Assembly (NCBI GenBank): GCA_900554385.1
Contig: USHE01000057.1
Coordinates: 1-10,680, forward strand
Source: an uncultured bacterium
Lineage (GTDB): Bacteria > Cyanobacteriota > Vampirovibrionia > Gastranaerophilales > Gastranaerophilaceae
Direction of reading: 5' to 3'
Length of the DNA: 10,680 nt
Both the position numbers and the translations under genes were made by a program. This document shows positions 1 to 6,541 of the stretch, piece after piece; position 1 is the stretch's first letter; every line of letters begins with the position of its first letter. The notes under the pieces are model-generated. The model was given only the letters and a program-made list of their open reading frames with translations. It searched no databases and was not told the origin of the DNA.

Positions 1-665
1 GCAAGCACATAAAGACTTGTATTTTTGTATCTTTCCAAAGTACTTAACAAAAAATCTTTATTAACCTTGTCAAGATTTTTAAGCATATCCGATATATTAA
101 AAGACGGTTTCATATCCAGAAATGCTGTTATATCCCCGGATTGAAAATTTAAATCGACAAGCGCAACATTTTCTTTTGTTGTTTTTGCAAGTTCAAGAGC
201 CAGATTAAGAGCCGCCGAAGTTTTGCCTATCCCGCCTTTATTAGAAAATACAGTAACCATACGGCATTTATTTAACTTTTGATACTCTCCGTTTAATTGT
301 TCGGAAACACGCTTTAAAACATCAAAAAACTCACTTTTTATAACAGGGGAAGACAAAACCTCTTTTGCCCCCATACGCATCACCTTAATTATAAAATCAA
401 CCGTAGGATTTTCGGTAATTGCAAGAATTCTGCAATCAGGACAATCGTTTGAAACTTTTGAAATAAAATCGTAATTTCTTTTATCTTCGGTATCTGCAAT
501 CAAAAACGCTTTATTTACAGAAGAAAGAGTGTTATAAAGTTCCGAACTGTCCGTAAAATTATCCAATACCTCAAAACCGCCATATTCTTTTAAATAGAGA
601 GAAACCAACTCTTTAAAGCGTTCATTTAAAGATAAAATAACGGTTGAAATATTTTCTACAGTCAT
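1..665 (-). CDS. CpaE/MinD-like ATPase with degenerate receiver domain (partial, 3' end beyond window)
   Basis: I translated 221 codons from the ATG at 663-665. Residues 1-120 resemble a response-regulator receiver: beta strands such as VILSLNE and KAFLIAD58, and a late GAKEVLSSP. The acidic pair after strand 1 is N14/E15, and the usual Lys before the last conserved Pro is Ser106, so phosphorylation is doubtful. Residues 136-221 begin a ParA/MinD-type ATPase with a deviant Walker A, KGGIGKT (143-149), and a Walker A' Asp171 in VALVDLNFQSGD. Receiver-like plus MinD-like is the CpaE architecture, a family that places and assembles Tad (type IVc) pili. No pilus gene is visible here, so the pilus link is family knowledge only. 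The SD GAAAGGG (671-677) lies 5 nt before the ATG. The gene has its own promoter downstream of the 6S-like RNA. The Walker B region and C-terminus lie outside the window. Confidence 0.85.
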   Translation of the reverse strand, partial: MTVENISTVILSLNERFKELVSLYLKEYGGFEVLDNFTDSSELYNTLSSVNKAFLIADTEDKRNYDFISKVSNDCPDCRILAITENPTVDFIIKVMRMGAKEVLSSPVIKSEFFDVLKRVSEQLNGEYQKLNKCRMVTVFSNKGGIGKTSAALNLALELAKTTKENVALVDLNFQSGDITAFLDMKPSFNISDMLKNLDKVNKDFLLSTLERYKNTSLYVL

Positions 666-684
666 AAAAACCCTTTCTAAGAGG

Positions 685-713
685 ATTTTAACACATTTTT
701 TGAAATAGGGCAA
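685..713 (-). promoter_or_regulatory. Sigma-70-type promoter for the CpaE-like gene
   Basis: On the minus strand, a -35 box TTGCCC (708-713) and a -10 box TAAAAT (685-690) are separated by exactly 17 nt. The predicted transcription start is near 678, directly at the SD GAAAGGG. The leader would be only about 13 nt long. The -10 matches the consensus at 5 of 6 positions and the -35 at 4 of 6. Confidence 0.6.
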
Positions 714-718
714 GGCAT

Positions 719-898
719 AAAAAAAGCCCTATACGAATGTGATTTTGTTACCTGCTAAGCTCGCAGGTGGGTGAGCGCCTCGGTAAATCCGTTTCCTGCT
801 GGCGAAATAAATTTCGGCGGGTATACTTCAATACCTGTCAGAGTCAACTCTCCCTGTTAATAAAAATGTAGGAACAAAATTGAACACCCGTACAGAGC
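719..898 (-). ncRNA. ssrS: Probable 6S RNA (RNA polymerase-binding regulatory RNA)
   Basis: The minus-strand transcript would be about 175-180 nt, the usual 6S length. Its ends pair over 15 bp without a mismatch, counting G-U pairs (884-898 with 726-740). After a small internal loop comes an 8-bp helix, AUUUUGUU with AACAAAAU (873-880 with 742-749). A large bubble follows; its 3' strand can form the hairpin ACCUGC/GCAGGU (763-768 with 750-755). The rod continues with GGGAGAG against CUCACCC (848-854 with 769-775, one A-A mismatch). The closing stem runs straight into a U7 tract (719-725), so it doubles as terminator. A strong promoter sits just upstream. Closed ends, central bubble with a 3'-strand hairpin, and an apical stem are the 6S pattern; 6S RNA mimics an open promoter and inhibits the housekeeping RNA polymerase. 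I assigned it by structure and length, not by alignment. No open reading frame occupies the stretch. Confidence 0.6.
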
Positions 899-904
899 AA
901 TTAC

Positions 905-933
905 ATTATAACAGATTTTTCACTAAATTACAA
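905..933 (-). promoter_or_regulatory. Strong sigma-70 promoter of the 6S-like RNA
   Basis: The minus strand has a perfect -10 box TATAAT (905-910) and a -35 box TTGTAA (928-933), 17 nt apart. The predicted start, 7 nt past the -10 box, falls at 898. That is the first base of the 15-bp closing stem of the RNA, so promoter and structure support each other. Confidence 0.75.
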
Positions 934-997
934 CACCAAGTTTTCTATTACCCGTCACAAAGAATGTGGTTCAAACTTTTACTAACTTTTTAATCTA

Positions 998-3055
998 TTA
1001 TAATCTCATAGATAAAGTTTCAGCAACTTTTTGTTCCATAGCATCAGCCTTTTGAAGTGCAGCCTGAGCAGGTGTTAAATCCGGAGCGGCGTTAGGAGCT
1101 ATTTTGCATTCAGGGGACGGAATGTAAGTATAAGTTGGTTTTGTTTGCTGTTTTGATACTTCAGTATGCGTAATTGTATTTTTGTATGGAGTTCCATTTT
1201 TAGCCATTGTGAGAAGATTTGAAGGGCTGTTATTGCTTACTAAAGGTTCAGCTTTCTTTGCTGCAGCAGCCTGAGCTTGAGCCTGTTGTTGCTTTTGATA
1301 TTCTTCCACCAACTTTTGCATTTGAGCCTGCTGTTCAGGTGTTAATTGAGGTTTTTCATCTTCTTTATCTTCATCTAATACTGATTTTGAAGGTTTTCCG
1401 AACAAGAAGTGAGAGATTTTTGTAGCATTTTTTGCAACAATAGGAGTTATAATCATCATTGGAATAGCGATTCTCATCGGAACACCAAGGATGTTACGGA
1501 AAAGGTTGCCTGACCTTCTTAACAAGTTCAAGTTAAATTTTGCATTTGAACGTCTTGCCAAAATTCTTTCGTTACCGATATTAATAAATCCGCCGACTTT
1601 CTTCAACAAACGAGTAATAGGATTTTTTACGTTTGCTTTCAATATATTTTTCAAATCTTGTCTTCTTTGTTTATATAGAGCTTTATCTGCAAGTTTACCA
1701 GCTCTAACATCTGCGTTAAAGGCTTCACGAGCTTTGTTGTAGGCTTCAACACCTTTTTTATCAAGTCCGGCATACTTCATACCGCCGATTTTATGCATAC
1801 TCCAGACACCAAAAGGCAACGCCATAAAGTAAGTAAAGTCATTGATAAATCTTTCTGCTAAAGTCTTGCCTTTTTCACCTTTAGGAGCATTGTATGCATG
1901 GATGAGCATATCTGCAAAGATACCAGCCTGCATTGCAACAGCCAATTTACCACCTGCAAATCTGTTTGTAGTACCTTCTAATAACCAGCCGAATGCTTTT
2001 GGCAAAAATCTTCCGAGTGCAGTTTTGTTTCCTTTGCCGAGAGTTGCAATATACTTGTTATGATATTCCTGGAATGAAACTCGTCTGCCGAAAAGATGAG
2101 ATTTAATCTTACCCAAAGTACCATTTTTACGCCAAATTGATACTTTTAAATTAGGATCAGCTTTTGATAAAGCCTCCATAACTTCTTTCGGATGATCAAG
2201 GAATTTACCTTTAACAGCATCATAAGCGGCATTCGATGAAAATCCGCTTTTTCTTATTTTTAAGTTATATGCTAGCTTTTGTAATCCGCTAAGACCTTTT
2301 TTATCTGCAAGATTTTTGATTACATCATCACTTGCTCCAAGAAGTTTTAATTCTTCTTTCTGTAAAGCAATTGCCTTCTCGTCAAAAGAAAGGCCTTTGA
2401 TACTTTCCACGAAATTATCAATATATTTTTGATCAACACCATACTGTTCCAGCTTTTGATAAGAATTATACTTGCCAAGCGGAATTTCAAACAATAACAT
2501 ATTGATAGACTTTTTATTGTTTGATATTGGCTTCAAAAATTCCTCATAAACCTGAGCGGCATCAGCTGCCAAAAAACCGTGCAAACCTTTACCCGGAGTT
2601 TTTGCAAAATCCCATTCCGGACTTGTTGAATGATTTCTTAAAGCATAAGCAACATCACTTTTCTTAGAAAGCTTCCACCAGCCAATATTCATTTTGCGTA
2701 AGAAATTATCAAATTTTTTGCCAACACCGTTCTTAGTTGAATTTGCAGCAACTTTATCTCCCCATGCACCCATTTTACCAAGAATAGAATCTTCATACTT
2801 GCCTTCCATTTTAGGGTTAAGCTTATCCATTCCCTGAGCAATACCATACCAAACCGCAGTACCGACACCAAGACTTGCCAGAGGATTAGTTTCTTCTCCT
2901 GATGAGGCTTTCATACGGTTTGCAAGATATGAATTATCAACAGATTGTTTAATCTTTTCACCTTCAATACCCTGCATTGCCGGCAAAGGCTGAGGAACAC
3001 CCGCCTGCATCGGAATGTTATTATACTTCAAATTGATATTATTATTGCTAACCAT
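998..3055 (-). CDS. Lineage-specific protein of unknown function, 685 aa, possibly membrane-associated
   Basis: I do not recognise a characterised family. The ATG at 3053-3055 is preceded by AGGTAGGA at SD distance. There is no signal peptide; the N-terminus is polar (MVSNNNINLKYNN). The body is basic and largely helical. Hydrophobic stretches at about 369-388, 404-420 and 522-541 (the last rich in I, M, P and V, followed by AKNATKISHF) could be membrane-embedded or amphipathic. A short acidic patch DEDKEDE (561-567) is followed by a Q/A-rich helix (571-600) and a Ser/Pro/Thr-rich tail, and the protein ends in another Ala-rich helix (661-685). No catalytic motif is evident. It is monocistronic, divergent from the small ORF at 3236. 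The style of protein resembles families I associate with Gastranaerophilales; that link is inference. I see no strong terminator after the stop codon. Confidence 0.8.
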   Translation of the reverse strand: MVSNNNINLKYNNIPMQAGVPQPLPAMQGIEGEKIKQSVDNSYLANRMKASSGEETNPLASLGVGTAVWYGIAQGMDKLNPKMEGKYEDSILGKMGAWGDKVAANSTKNGVGKKFDNFLRKMNIGWWKLSKKSDVAYALRNHSTSPEWDFAKTPGKGLHGFLAADAAQVYEEFLKPISNNKKSINMLLFEIPLGKYNSYQKLEQYGVDQKYIDNFVESIKGLSFDEKAIALQKEELKLLGASDDVIKNLADKKGLSGLQKLAYNLKIRKSGFSSNAAYDAVKGKFLDHPKEVMEALSKADPNLKVSIWRKNGTLGKIKSHLFGRRVSFQEYHNKYIATLGKGNKTALGRFLPKAFGWLLEGTTNRFAGGKLAVAMQAGIFADMLIHAYNAPKGEKGKTLAERFINDFTYFMALPFGVWSMHKIGGMKYAGLDKKGVEAYNKAREAFNADVRAGKLADKALYKQRRQDLKNILKANVKNPITRLLKKVGGFINIGNERILARRSNAKFNLNLLRRSGNLFRNILGVPMRIAIPMMIITPIVAKNATKISHFLFGKPSKSVLDEDKEDEKPQLTPEQQAQMQKLVEEYQKQQQAQAQAAAAKKAEPLVSNNSPSNLLTMAKNGTPYKNTITHTEVSKQQTKPTYTYIPSPECKIAPNAAPDLTPAQAALQKADAMEQKVAETLSMRL

Positions 3056-3137
3056 AGTCCTACCTTAACCCTTTACTAGATATATAAAAACATCTAAAGT
3101 CGAAAAATTGATTAAATCCAGAGAATTTTGGGCGTTA

Positions 3138-3154
3138 TGTTACGAAATGTAACA
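3138..3154. promoter_or_regulatory. Perfect inverted repeat, candidate operator
   Basis: TGTTAC-GAAAT-GTAACA forms a 17-bp dyad with 6-bp perfect arms and a 5-bp spacer. It lies in the 180-bp region between the divergent 685-aa gene and the 56-aa ORF. It is not followed by a T-tract, so it is not a terminator. Size and position suit a dimeric regulator, but no regulator gene is visible nearby. Confidence 0.35.
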
Positions 3155-3181
3155 AGATAAACAAAAACTGAAATTCATACA

Positions 3182-3203
3182 TTTATATATACTTTATATA
3201 TAC
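3182..3203. repeat. Two tandem copies of an 11-bp AT-rich unit
   Basis: TTTATATATAC occurs twice, head to tail (3182-3192 and 3193-3203), about one helical turn apart. It lies 33 bp before the start codon of the small ORF. It supplies several TATATA-like -10 candidates and may be the core promoter, but I find no convincing -35 box. Confidence 0.6.
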
Positions 3204-3235
3204 ATAAGAGAGAGATAAATAAGAGAGGCTAAGAG

Positions 3236-3406
3236 ATGGCAGTTAAAGATTTAAAAAAAATTGATAACCAATTGAAAGATATGTATAAAGATCAAGTTAC
3301 AACAAATGTTTCAAACGGAGAAGCTTTCAAAGACCGCTCAGAAGTTTTGTTTGCTCAGATGAATTTTATTGCAATGGCAAACAGGCAGGCACTTCATCTT
3401 ATTTAA
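3236..3406 (+). CDS. Small protein of unknown function, 56 aa
   Basis: The ATG at 3236-3238 follows the SD AGAGAGG (ending at 3228, 7 nt away). The frame runs to TAA at 3404-3406. The product begins MAVKDLKKIDNQLKDMYKDQ and ends ANRQALHLI. It is charged and probably helical: a Lys/Asp-rich first half (residues 1-20) and a second helix with an aliphatic and Met face (about 36-56). There are no cysteines, no signal peptide and no membrane segment. Evidence that the gene is real: a good SD, an AT-rich candidate promoter immediately upstream, and a clear intrinsic terminator 56 nt after the stop. It stands alone between two large minus-strand genes of unknown function. I do not recognise the family; a small adaptor or DNA-binding protein is possible, but nothing in the sequence shows it. 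Confidence 0.65.
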   Translation: MAVKDLKKIDNQLKDMYKDQVTTNVSNGEAFKDRSEVLFAQMNFIAMANRQALHLI

Positions 3407-3461
3407 AAAAAAGTTTTCATTATAATATAACTCCAATTAATTTTTCCCCTACAAATTTTGC

Positions 3462-3492
3462 ACCTGATTTTCCCAAAAATCAGGTTTTTTTT
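3462..3492 (+). terminator. Intrinsic terminator of the 56-aa gene
   Basis: ACCTGATTTT (3462-3471) pairs perfectly with AAAATCAGGT (3476-3485) across a 4-nt loop, CCCA. The stem is followed at once by a T-tract to 3492. This is a 10-bp stem with uridines, oriented for the plus strand. Confidence 0.85.
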
Positions 3493-3514
3493 ATGTTTAA
3501 TCAGGTATTACAAA

Positions 3515-3540
3515 TAAAAAAGCCGCAGAATCTGCGGCTT
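3515..3540 (-). terminator. Intrinsic terminator of the 545-aa gene
   Basis: The 10-bp GC-rich arms AAGCCGCAGA (3520-3529) and TCTGCGGCTT (3531-3540) surround one base. On the minus strand the stem leads into a T-tract (3515-3520). It begins 24 nt past the stop codon of the 545-aa gene. Because it is nearly symmetrical it might also stop some plus-strand read-through, though the plus side lacks a long T-run. Confidence 0.85.
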
Positions 3541-3564
3541 AATATATATTCTCTCTCTTAATAT

Positions 3565-5202
3565 TTATGAAAACGCTTTGAAAGTACGTTCAACGTTCTT
3601 TTCTATAGTACCTTTTATTGACTCATACTCTGTTTGCAAAGCATTATGTTCAGTATCTAAAAGTTTAATCTGGTTATCGTATTCTTTATCTTTAGCCTCA
3701 ATCTCACGCATTTGGTGATTATATTTTATTTCAGCTTTTGTTGCTGCGGTTTCGTCTTTTTGTTCAACGATATCTGCAACAGAGGTGTAGATTGTAGAAA
3801 CCCATTGAACATCGGATAAACCATCCCCTTCTTCACTAGGAGCGGCAAAGTTAACTTTTTCCAGAGTAACAACACCGTGTTCAAGAGCAAATTGCAGCCA
3901 TTCAGGGCTATTCATCAAGCCATCTTCCAGAATGGTATAATTTTCTTTAACCTTTGAATCTGAAATCCAGCCGTCAGTATTTTCGTCATATTTGTCAAGT
4001 TTCATATAACCGGCTTTGTAATCACTTTCACCGTTCATTCTGTGCCAGAGGTTAATATACCATTGTCCTTTGTCTTCATCAAGCACCTGACGAACTTTTT
4101 TCTCAATATAAGGCTCAACATCAGGTTTTTCAGGTTTTGTAGCTTCCCAAGCTTCAACATCTGCGTCGTATTTGTCCTGCAAAAAGACATCCACTTGTTT
4201 TTCTTCACTAAGTGCATATTTCAAGTCATAAAATACGAGGTGTTTTGCACGATTAAGAATAGCATCATACTCAGGGTCACCCGGAGCTAAAGCACCTTTA
4301 GAGTTATAAAGCTCCTGCGAATCCCATAACAAATCAATAACTTTCTGAGTTATAGTTTCGTTTTTATCACAATTTTGATGATATTCATTTTCTTGCTTTC
4401 CGCAACAATGCTTTCCTTGAAGCTCTGCACGAATTTCAGCCATCGTGGCAGCATCACCGTTTACGCCGCCTGTACCGCCATTAGTCCACCAATGGTAGAA
4501 AGGATTTGTATTATTTAAATCTTCTTTAATCTCAAAGGTATGCGCACCGTCTGATGTTGTATAAGTACCAAGATCTAGCAAATGACTAAGAACATCTCCT
4601 AAATGATATAAAGCATTTGAATCCTGCATTACAGAAGACCAGCAGCCAGAAGCCGTTCCGTCTACAAACTTGTCATACAACTCAGAATTTTCAGTAATTT
4701 CAGTTTTTATATCCCAATATTTTTTATCAGTTTTATCAGGTTCTTTAGCTTTCCATTCTTCATATTTTTTGTTATAGTCATCCCACGCTACATCGTAGGC
4801 AGGGTTCTTAATCTGAACAACTTTTCCTTGCTCAAGAGTTCCCAAAAGCCCGTATTTATCCAGAAATTCTTCCAGATTATCACTTTCTTTAAAGTTAGTA
4901 CCGTCTAATTCACTAACCATAATCTGTCCGGCAGAGTTTACAAGACCATACTGATTTTTGAGAGGACCGTAAAAAGAGAGAGCATTTCCGGTCAATTTTT
5001 GATAAGAGATATTTCCGTTTTTATCATAAGTTGAATACATCAATTGCGACTCATTAAGAGCATTTACATATTCTTCACCTATTTTTTGAGTTTTATCTGC
5101 TAATCTGAGTTTAGCATTAGAAACCTGCATCGCACGGAGTTCATTGTTGTTGAGCCGTGCGGTGAGCGTCAGTAATCTAGCTTGTCCTGCTGCCATTCCC
5201 AT
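3565..5202 (-). CDS. Lineage-type protein with heptad-like helical ends, 545 aa, function unknown
   Basis: The ATG at 5200-5202 is preceded by the SD AAAGGAAAG about 8 nt upstream. Residues 1-55 form a predicted long amphipathic helix (MGMAAGQARLLTLTARLNNN, then AKLRLADKTQKIGEEYVNAL). Residues 483-545 form a second, coiled-coil-like helix ending in TIEKNVERTFKAFS. The centre is acidic, rich in Tyr, Trp and Asp. It holds C187, a H265-C266-C267 cluster with H275 and C278 that might bind metal, and a motif that occurs twice (about 139-168 and 341-370). There is no signal peptide. I associate the N- and C-terminal blocks with a multi-copy Gastranaerophilales family, from memory and unverified. 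Helical ends around a variable centre recall flagellin, hook-junction or needle-complex proteins, but I see no sequence signature for any of them. A terminator follows the stop. No convincing promoter was found in 5203-5340. Confidence 0.8.
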   Translation of the reverse strand: MGMAAGQARLLTLTARLNNNELRAMQVSNAKLRLADKTQKIGEEYVNALNESQLMYSTYDKNGNISYQKLTGNALSFYGPLKNQYGLVNSAGQIMVSELDGTNFKESDNLEEFLDKYGLLGTLEQGKVVQIKNPAYDVAWDDYNKKYEEWKAKEPDKTDKKYWDIKTEITENSELYDKFVDGTASGCWSSVMQDSNALYHLGDVLSHLLDLGTYTTSDGAHTFEIKEDLNNTNPFYHWWTNGGTGGVNGDAATMAEIRAELQGKHCCGKQENEYHQNCDKNETITQKVIDLLWDSQELYNSKGALAPGDPEYDAILNRAKHLVFYDLKYALSEEKQVDVFLQDKYDADVEAWEATKPEKPDVEPYIEKKVRQVLDEDKGQWYINLWHRMNGESDYKAGYMKLDKYDENTDGWISDSKVKENYTILEDGLMNSPEWLQFALEHGVVTLEKVNFAAPSEEGDGLSDVQWVSTIYTSVADIVEQKDETAATKAEIKYNHQMREIEAKDKEYDNQIKLLDTEHNALQTEYESIKGTIEKNVERTFKAFS

Positions 5203-5304
5203 AATTTAGCTTTCCTTTTCACTTAAAACATGTAACTGTTTTAACTATATTTACGGCATTTGAGCCATAAAACTTAAAAATAAGCTTAAAAATTGTTACA
5301 ATAT

Positions 5305-5334
5305 TTTACATATTAGAACAAATTATGTTAAGAT
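5305..5334 (+). promoter_or_regulatory. Candidate promoter of nadD-yqeK (possibly leaderless)
   Basis: A -35-like TTTACA (5305-5310) and a -10-like TAAGAT (5329-5334) are 18 nt apart. The predicted start would fall at about 5341, the A of the nadD ATG. No good SD precedes that ATG, which fits a leaderless message. The region is so AT-rich that chance matches are likely. Confidence 0.35.
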
Positions 5335-5340
5335 TTGTAT

Positions 5341-5931
5341 ATGAAATTATGCTTATTTCAAGGAACTTTTAATCCAATACACAATGCGCACATTCAAGTG
5401 GCAAAGTTTGCCATAGATAAAGGAATCTGCAGCAGGGTTGTATTTATTCCGGCATTCAAACCGCCCCACAAAGATTGCGACGATAATATTTCTTCAAAAC
5501 GACTTGATATGGTAAAAATTGCAGTCGCAGATTTGAGCAATTTTGAAGTTTCTAATATTGAATACGAACTAAAAGGAAAGTCATATACTTACCGAACAAT
5601 CTGTGAGCTTTACAACCGATACAAAATTGACGGCAAAATAAAATTTCTAATAGGCACTGACGCCTTTGAAAAAATTGAAAGCTGGTACGAAACCGATAAA
5701 TTAAAAAAACTTGTTGATTTTGTGGTATTTATCAGAGAAAATAATTTTGATAAAAATCGGTTTGAGAAACTAAAACGGGAAGGGTACAATTACGAATTTA
5801 TGCCGCTAGAATTTCTTGACATCTCATCAACTGAAATTCGAGCAAGGATTAAAAGAGGAGAAAGTATAAAAGGACTTGTACCTGAAAAAGTAGAGGATTA
5901 TATAATTAGAAATGAACTATACAAAAATTAG
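5341..5931 (+). CDS. nadD: Nicotinate-nucleotide adenylyltransferase
   Basis: NadD transfers AMP from ATP to nicotinate mononucleotide, giving deamido-NAD in the cytoplasm. The frame also allows a TTG two codons earlier (5335), but the ATG at 5341 gives the standard N-terminus MKLCLFQGTFNPIHNAHI and 196 aa, the usual length. Visible motifs: GTFNPIHNAH (8-17), the nucleotidyltransferase loop matching G-S/T-F-D/N-P-x-H-x-x-H; PPHK (41-44); GTDAFEKIESWYE (105-117); and ISSTEIR (161-167), matching the family's ISSTxIR. The usual second-histidine context HxGH is HNAH here, with Ala for Gly. The end overlaps the next gene by 20 nt, so the two are surely one transcript. nadD-yqeK is a common bacterial pairing. 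No clear SD precedes the ATG. Confidence 0.95.
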   Translation: MKLCLFQGTFNPIHNAHIQVAKFAIDKGICSRVVFIPAFKPPHKDCDDNISSKRLDMVKIAVADLSNFEVSNIEYELKGKSYTYRTICELYNRYKIDGKIKFLIGTDAFEKIESWYETDKLKKLVDFVVFIRENNFDKNRFEKLKREGYNYEFMPLEFLDISSTEIRARIKRGESIKGLVPEKVEDYIIRNELYKN

Positions 5932-6502
5932 CGAAAATGAAATAAAACAGTGGTTAAAAGAAAATCTTAACAGTGAAAGATACATACACTCATTAGGCAC
6001 TGCAGAATGCGCAAAAGAATTGGCTGAAAAATTTGGCTTAAATAGCGAAAAAGCATATACGGCAGGCTTGTTGCATGATTGTGCAAAATGTTTTTCCAAT
6101 GAAAAACTACTTAAAATTATACACAGCAACCTTCAAGTAGAAGAAGCAGAAATGCTTAACTACAAGACATTACATGCACCTGTCAGCGCATATTACGCTC
6201 AAAAAGAATTCGGGGTCGAAGATAATGAAATACTTTCTGCAATAAGGTGGCACACGCTCGGACAAATTGAGATGTCTAATTTTGAAAAGATAATTTTCCT
6301 TGCCGATAAAATTGAGCCAAACACCAGAGATAAAGAGTATTCTGCAATCATAAGAAGCTACCTGTCGGAAGAAAACGGACTGAACAAAGCTCTCTTAAAA
6401 TGCTACAAAGAAACAATTAAAAGCCTTGTAAAACGCGATCTTAAAATTTGCCTTTTAACAATCGAAATTTACAACAAACTTGAAGATTTGGTAAACATTT
6501 AG
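5912..6502 (+). CDS. yqeK: HD-domain bis(5'-nucleosyl)-tetraphosphatase (symmetrical), YqeK family
   Basis: YqeK enzymes are HD-domain hydrolases that cut Ap4A symmetrically to two ADP, removing an alarmone-like dinucleotide. The 196-aa protein shows the metal and phosphate ligands in order: H26 in RYIHSLGTAE, the HD pair H55-D56 in AGLLHDCAK, H88 in KTLHAPVSA, H114 in AIRWHTLG and D132 in LADKIEP. The length is typical. The start at 5912 lies inside nadD; AGAGGA at 5892-5897 is rather far away (14 nt), so translation may be coupled to nadD. In many bacteria rsfS (ribosome silencing factor) follows yqeK directly. Here it does not: a 64-nt gap leads to the 703-aa gene. Confidence 0.93.
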   Translation: MNYTKISENEIKQWLKENLNSERYIHSLGTAECAKELAEKFGLNSEKAYTAGLLHDCAKCFSNEKLLKIIHSNLQVEEAEMLNYKTLHAPVSAYYAQKEFGVEDNEILSAIRWHTLGQIEMSNFEKIIFLADKIEPNTRDKEYSAIIRSYLSEENGLNKALLKCYKETIKSLVKRDLKICLLTIEIYNKLEDLVNI

Positions 6503-6509
6503 TCACGAT

Positions 6510-6541
6510 TTGACATGATTCAGGCATGTTCATGATAAGAT
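6510..6541 (+). promoter_or_regulatory. Possible promoter upstream of the 703-aa gene
   Basis: A perfect -35 hexamer TTGACA lies at 6510-6515. The best -10-like sequence, TAAGAT (6536-6541), is 20 nt away, longer than optimal. CATGA and TCATG arms lie between and next to the boxes and could be a weak dyad. The gene may be read both from here and from nadD. Confidence 0.3.

Noticed and set aside
719..898. SRP RNA, tmRNA or a riboswitch in place of 6S RNA
   Set aside because: I see no SRP tetraloop/GGAAGCAG-type core, no tmRNA tRNA-like ends or tag frame, and no riboswitch core. The stretch ends in its own terminator before the next gene's promoter.
1219..2063. Three plus-strand open frames of 68-83 codons antisense to the 685-aa gene
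   Set aside because: They lie inside a long minus-strand frame with a proper SD, have no promoter or SD of their own, and read as hydrophobic low-information shadow sequence.
5335..5340. TTG start for nadD two codons before the ATG
   Set aside because: The ATG at 5341 yields the standard NadD N-terminus; the TTG adds Met-Tyr with no better SD.
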